In this document: positions 59,934 through 64,000 of the stretch, one piece after another
How positions within the stretch are numbered: position 1 is the first letter of the stretch
Layout: each line of letters opens with the position of its first letter
NCBI GenBank assembly: GCA_964558975.1
Contig: CAZLFQ010000001.1
Span: 558,001-622,000 of the forward strand
From: CAZLFQ01 sp964558975
GTDB taxonomy: Bacteria; Pseudomonadota; Alphaproteobacteria; Rickettsiales; Midichloriaceae
Length of the DNA stretch: 64,000 nt
Reading direction: 5' to 3'
Notes under the pieces: model-generated
What the model saw: the letters and a program-made list of their open reading frames with translations, nothing else
What the model was told of the DNA's origin: nothing
Databases searched by the model: none
Translations under genes and position numbers: made by a program

Positions 59934-62501
59934 TCAAGTAACTAGAAAACTCTCTCCTTTAGCTGAAATTTTAATTAAGCTTCCTTCTTTTATTTCACCC
60001 TTTAAAATTTTCTCAGCTAACGCATTTTGTAGTTCCTGTTGAATAACACGCTTTAATGGACGTGCACCGTATACAGGGTCATAACCTTTGTCGGCAAGTA
60101 GCGTTTTAGCCTTTTTGTCTAAAGAGACAATGAAACCTCTATCTTTTAGCATCTCTGCAAGCCTTGCTATTTGAATCTCAACAATAGAGTCCATATGCTT
60201 ATGCTCAAGCCTGTTGAATAAAATTATCTCATCGAGCCTATTTAAAAACTCTGGCTTGAATGATGTACGAACTATATCCATCACATCTTTACGAGCATCT
60301 TCAACTTTTGCTCCATCAGGAAGTTTGGCAATATATTCCGCACCCAAGTTAGACGTCAAAATTATCACAGTATTTTTAAAATCAACTGTTCTGCCCTGCC
60401 CGTCTGTTAGCCTTCCTTCATCAAGAACTTGCAACAAAACGTTGAACACATCAGGGTGAGCTTTTTCAATCTCATCAAATAAAATCACCTGATACGGACG
60501 GCGTCTTACAGTTTCTGTCAACACCCCACCTTCATCATACCCAACATATCCAGGAGGAGCGCCAATCAAACGTGCAACCGAATGCTTCTCCATGTATTCC
60601 GACATGTCTATACGCACGATTGCTTTTTTGTCATCAAATAAGAAATGTGCTAATGCTTTTGTAAGCTCAGTTTTACCAACACCAGTTGGGCCTAAAAACA
60701 GGAAAGAGCCAATTGGTTTATCATGATCAGAAAGCCCAGCACGCGATCTTCTTACTGCATCTGAAATTGATTTAAGCGTATGGTCTTGACCAACAACAAA
60801 TTCACGAAGATGATCTTCCATCTTTACCAATTTTTCGCGCTCACCTTCCAGCATTTTATCAACTGGAATTCCTGTCCATTTAGAAACAATTGAAGCTATA
60901 TCTTTTTCTGTAACTTCTTCTTGCAACATAATTGAGGCTTTAGTCTGGTCTGATTCTTTAAGCTTCTTTTCAAGCTCTGGGATTTTACCATACATAATCT
61001 CACCAGCTTTTGCTAAATCACCGCCTCGCTGAGCAAGCTCTAATTCAACTTTTGCTGCTTCCAATTTTTCTTTTACAGCTTTAATATCATTTAGTTTAAG
61101 TTTTTGAGTCTGCCACTTACTAGTAAGATCCAAACTTTTTGCTTCAAGATCTTTTAACTCTTTTTTAATAGCCTCTAATCTTTTTTTAGCGGCTTCATCG
61201 CTTTCTTTTTCCAGAGCCATCGCTTCTATTTTTAATTGGATAATTTCTCTGTCCAACCTATCAATTTCCTCAGGCTTGCTATCTACTTGCATACGAAGTC
61301 TACTCGATGCCTCATCTACTAGATCAATAGCTTTATCTGGCAAAAACCTATCGGTAATATATCTATTAGAAAGCGTCGCAGCTGCAACTATGGCATTATC
61401 GGTAATACGAATACCATGATGCACTTCATACTTTTCTTTCAGCCCACGCAGTATTGAAATTGTATCAGCAACTGTTGGCTCTGACACAAATACAGTCTGA
61501 AATCTACGCGCCAACGCTGCATCTTTTTCAATATGTTTTTGGTATTCATCCAATGTGGTTGCGCCAATACAATGCAATTCCCCACGCGCTAGAGCAGGCT
61601 TCAAAAGGTTTGATGCATCCATAGCACCTTGTGCCGCTCCTGCACCTACAATCGTGTGTAGCTCATCAATAAATAGTATTACGCCATCACTCGATGCAGC
61701 AACTTCATTAAGCACAGCTTTTAGACGTTCTTCGAATTCGCCGCGAAACTTAGCACCAGCTATCAATGCTCCTAAATCTAGTACTAATAATTTTTGATTT
61801 CTTAAACTTTCTGGGGCATCTCCTGCAATAATTCTTTGTGCTAAACCTTCAACTATTGCTGTCTTACCAACACCAGGTTCACCAATTAAAACTGGATTGT
61901 TCTTGGTTCTACGTGACAAAACCTGCATAGTTCTGCGAATCTCTTCATCACGCCCAATTACTGGGTCGAGTTTTCCAAGACGTGCTTGTTCTGTTAAATC
62001 TTTCGCATACTTTTTTAGTGCATCAAAGCCTTCTTCAGCGTGCTGAGTATCTGCAGTTCTACCCTTTCTCATTTCTTCAATCGCAGCAGTAAGTTTTGCT
62101 TCGGTCACACCAGAGTCTTTAAGTATACTGCTAGCTTCGCTCTTGAGTGCGATAATCGCTTGTAACATTCTTTCTAAAGTTACAAAGCTATCTCCTGCCT
62201 TCTTTGCAAGCTCTTCGGCTTTTTCAAATAGTTTTGCGGTTTCTGGATCTAAATATATCTGCCCTGCCCCACCGCCTGTGACGCTTGGTAATTTGCCAAG
62301 AGCGACAGTTAATTTACTTTCAATTACCCCGACGTTTCCACCAGCAGATATTAATAAGTCTTTGATAATTGCATCTTCATCCTCAACCAAAGCCTTGAGC
62401 ATATGAACAGGCGTAAACTTCTGATGTCCTGCCGCAATCGCTGAGTTCTGCGCTTTTTGGACTATGCTTTTAGACTTATCTGTATATTTATCAAAATTCA
62501 T
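59934..62501 (-). CDS. clpB: ATP-dependent chaperone ClpB
   Basis: ClpB resolves aggregates with DnaK. The N-domain (1-145), Walker A1 GEPGVGKT (207-214), a coiled-coil middle domain (about 400-530, KKELKDLEAKS-type), Walker A2 GPTGVGKTELTKAL (about 600) and the sensor region GARPLKRVIQQELQN are complete in 855 residues. It has its own promoter region, with no co-transcribed partner upstream. Confidence 0.97.
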   Translation of the reverse strand: MNFDKYTDKSKSIVQKAQNSAIAAGHQKFTPVHMLKALVEDEDAIIKDLLISAGGNVGVIESKLTVALGKLPSVTGGGAGQIYLDPETAKLFEKAEELAKKAGDSFVTLERMLQAIIALKSEASSILKDSGVTEAKLTAAIEEMRKGRTADTQHAEEGFDALKKYAKDLTEQARLGKLDPVIGRDEEIRRTMQVLSRRTKNNPVLIGEPGVGKTAIVEGLAQRIIAGDAPESLRNQKLLVLDLGALIAGAKFRGEFEERLKAVLNEVAASSDGVILFIDELHTIVGAGAAQGAMDASNLLKPALARGELHCIGATTLDEYQKHIEKDAALARRFQTVFVSEPTVADTISILRGLKEKYEVHHGIRITDNAIVAAATLSNRYITDRFLPDKAIDLVDEASSRLRMQVDSKPEEIDRLDREIIQLKIEAMALEKESDEAAKKRLEAIKKELKDLEAKSLDLTSKWQTQKLKLNDIKAVKEKLEAAKVELELAQRGGDLAKAGEIMYGKIPELEKKLKESDQTKASIMLQEEVTEKDIASIVSKWTGIPVDKMLEGEREKLVKMEDHLREFVVGQDHTLKSISDAVRRSRAGLSDHDKPIGSFLFLGPTGVGKTELTKALAHFLFDDKKAIVRIDMSEYMEKHSVARLIGAPPGYVGYDEGGVLTETVRRRPYQVILFDEIEKAHPDVFNVLLQVLDEGRLTDGQGRTVDFKNTVIILTSNLGAEYIAKLPDGAKVEDARKDVMDIVRTSFKPEFLNRLDEIILFNRLEHKHMDSIVEIQIARLAEMLKDRGFIVSLDKKAKTLLADKGYDPVYGARPLKRVIQQELQNALAEKILKGEIKEGSLIKISAKGESFLVT

Positions 62502-62525
62502 AACTCACTCTTCTTGGTTATAACC

Positions 62526-62555
62526 ATTATATAGAGAGGGTTATTTGAATTTCAA
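62526..62555 (-). promoter_or_regulatory. promoter of clpB
   Basis: On the minus strand TTGAAA (62555-62550) and TATAAT (62531-62526) are 18 bases apart. The preceding G gives GTTGAAA, close to the heat-shock -35 CTTGAAA, and CCCTC lies where a sigma-32 -10 might begin; either sigma factor is possible. Confidence 0.6.
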
Positions 62556-62669
62556 CTAGTCATAAAATTATTAACATTTTGTTTGTAACAAATGTTTAAT
62601 ATTTTTATGTGCAATTAAATTAGAGAGATATGATACAATCGCCCTTCAATAAATACATATAAGGGCTTT

Positions 62670-63737
62670 ATGCAGTCAAAATTAGACCAAGCTGTTTGGC
62701 AAGAACTCGTAGACTTATCAGATAATCCTAAAGCTTTCACTGCTTTAATTAAAGAAAATCCTGGATTTTGGAATCCAGAAGATGGCTTTGAATTCCCTGT
62801 TTTCTTGATCAATGAATTTATAGATCGCTATAACGCTTTTAGAATTGCAATAGATGCTATCAACCCTGAAGCCGTAGGGTTTTTACTTGATAAAAACCGA
62901 TCTTTCCTAGCACAAAGTGAGAGAGCTCGCTTTATGAATGTTATAAGGGACTCTTTAGACGAAAATGCTTTTAAATATTTCTCAAATAAAGTTGATAAAG
63001 CGACCAAAATAGCGAACATGAATAATTTAATTTTAATATTTCAAATCGCTATTTTAAAGACGGTCAAAACAACCGAAAAATTCTCCTTCACTTCTGATAC
63101 AACATCAAAATTTATACACATTTTCGGTGCTTATGGCGCAGTTACGACTCCAGAATTAGACCAAGCTGGACAAATGTTATTTGACCTAACTTGTACTGAT
63201 GCTAGGCATAATCCAGCAGCAAAATTACTTCAAGGCGCATTGCTTCCGAACATATTAGAAAAATTTATCTTTAATAAATGTGGCAAAAGGACACAATTTT
63301 TATTTTCAAACAACGCCAACCGATGCCTAGAAGCACTATTGTTTAGAACAGCTATAGATAATTATCCACAAGCAACAAGTTTGGAAGAAGCAAAAGTCCT
63401 TCACAGACAAGCTTTAAAAGAAGAATATGTAAAAGATGAAGCGGAAAAAATGTCTCAAATCATACTAAAAGCTATGATTAGAGACCTAAATATGCCGTTA
63501 CTTAGCTCATTATTCAATCCAAACCATCATCCATTGTGTACATGGCTTCATTCAACGCTTCTTGAAAAGTACGAAAAGTTTGGAGGCGCACTTGATAAGA
63601 AACTCGCTATCCGCATCATGACAGATGTAGAAAATGCCATGTTAGCAAACATTCACTCAGATATAGCAACTGTTGAAAGCGCCGTTATAAGAGTAACATC
63701 CAATACTATTGTAGGAAATTGCGCTTCTATCAACTAA
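62670..63737 (+). CDS. hypothetical protein, no recognised domain
   Basis: Not recognised. The 355-residue product is largely helical and soluble, with no signal peptide or clear repeat. An AAGGG site precedes the ATG by seven bases. It is divergent from clpB and its stop overlaps that of the convergent 63734 gene by four bases. Cysteines and an HHPLC segment near 290 do not form a known motif. Confidence 0.6.
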   Translation: MQSKLDQAVWQELVDLSDNPKAFTALIKENPGFWNPEDGFEFPVFLINEFIDRYNAFRIAIDAINPEAVGFLLDKNRSFLAQSERARFMNVIRDSLDENAFKYFSNKVDKATKIANMNNLILIFQIAILKTVKTTEKFSFTSDTTSKFIHIFGAYGAVTTPELDQAGQMLFDLTCTDARHNPAAKLLQGALLPNILEKFIFNKCGKRTQFLFSNNANRCLEALLFRTAIDNYPQATSLEEAKVLHRQALKEEYVKDEAEKMSQIILKAMIRDLNMPLLSSLFNPNHHPLCTWLHSTLLEKYEKFGGALDKKLAIRIMTDVENAMLANIHSDIATVESAVIRVTSNTIVGNCASIN

Positions 63738-64000
63738 CAAGTCACACCAAAAGCCGAGCCTCTGTGGTGATTAGACATTAGTATTTTTTTATTTACTTCT
63801 CTCAGAATATTATCAGCATTTGGATCAAGTCTTAACTGCTCCGCATAGAACAATGCGTCTAATGGAGTCATTTGCCCAGTTCTTATAAGCTCTCTTGTCT
63901 CTTTTCTAGTTAACAACTGGAATGTAGAATCTTCATCTTTTCCATGGAATCCAAACCTGTTGTATTTTTCAACCAAATCTTTGATATCTTTATATGAAAA
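63734..64000 (-). CDS. hypothetical protein, N-terminus cut by window edge
   Basis: An open frame runs from the right edge to a TAG stop at 63734, and 88 codons of a longer gene are visible. They include TRKETRELIRTGQMTPLDALF and a basic, His-rich NHHRGSAFG end. No start is assignable in the window, since a TTG at 63976 is internal to the open frame. Function unknown. Confidence 0.5.
   Translation of the reverse strand, partial: FSYKDIKDLVEKYNRFGFHGKDEDSTFQLLTRKETRELIRTGQMTPLDALFYAEQLRLDPNADNILREVNKKILMSNHHRGSAFGVTC

Overview
The window is AT-rich and gene-dense, with no gap over about 250 bases between genes. It reads as the chromosome of an alphaproteobacterium, most likely a Rickettsiales-type host-associated lineage. 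Evidence for this: adk lies between secY and rpsM; a membrane protein of the SPOR-family type precedes nagZ; tolB and pal are far apart; ankyrin, Sel1-like and pentapeptide proteins are scattered among housekeeping genes; and two promoters carry CtrA-like TTAA-N7-TTAA arrays. No rRNA, CRISPR array, integrase, transposase or phage gene was seen. The species cannot be named from the sequence alone.

Layout. 1-3.9 kb: a Ppx/GppA-like gene cut by the left edge, the tRNA t6A pair tsaC-tsaD, an ankyrin protein and a UPF0114 membrane protein. 4-13 kb: uvrC, a small unknown, a SPOR-less DedD-like protein with nagZ, rlmN, the rimK/RimB-like pair, rodA and tolB. 13-17.4 kb: a translationally coupled bcp - pseudokinase - DUF2628 - GNAT cluster plus an unknown. 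17.4-19.4 kb: two paralogous unknown genes that share an N-terminal tag and an identical promoter plan. 19.4-23.2 kb: pal, asd, an exported pentapeptide-repeat protein, a polytopic membrane protein and tRNA-Gln. 23.2-38.4 kb: a palindromic element, DUF3800, tolC-murC-bamD-sdhB, a small membrane protein, an AsmA/DUF3971 giant, lolA-trmJ, gltA, sdhE-lpxB, and unknowns with an exported alpha/beta hydrolase. 38.5-55.4 kb: one continuous str-S10-spc-alpha ribosomal cluster on the minus strand (rpsL to rplQ), with a strong promoter and a terminator but no tuf. 55.5-64 kb: parA-metC-aroK, two tandem Sel1-like paralogues, clpB, an unknown, and a gene cut by the right edge.

How the genes fit together. 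Envelope genes (lpxB, lolA, bamD, tolB, pal, tolC, murC, rodA, nagZ, asd) indicate a Gram-negative wall with lipid A and peptidoglycan synthesis, unlike the most reduced Anaplasmataceae. gltA, sdhB and sdhE indicate a TCA cycle.

The most novel material is at 17.4-19.4 kb. Two unknown proteins share a Gly-Gly-His...Asp-Leu-Gly-Ala-Ala N-terminal tag. Each is preceded by four TTAA-type half-sites at an exact 11-bp period, with the same distance to a CATAAT -10 box. This looks like a small regulon of lineage-specific proteins under a cell-cycle-type response regulator. The operon built around a catalytically dead kinase-like protein is the second candidate.
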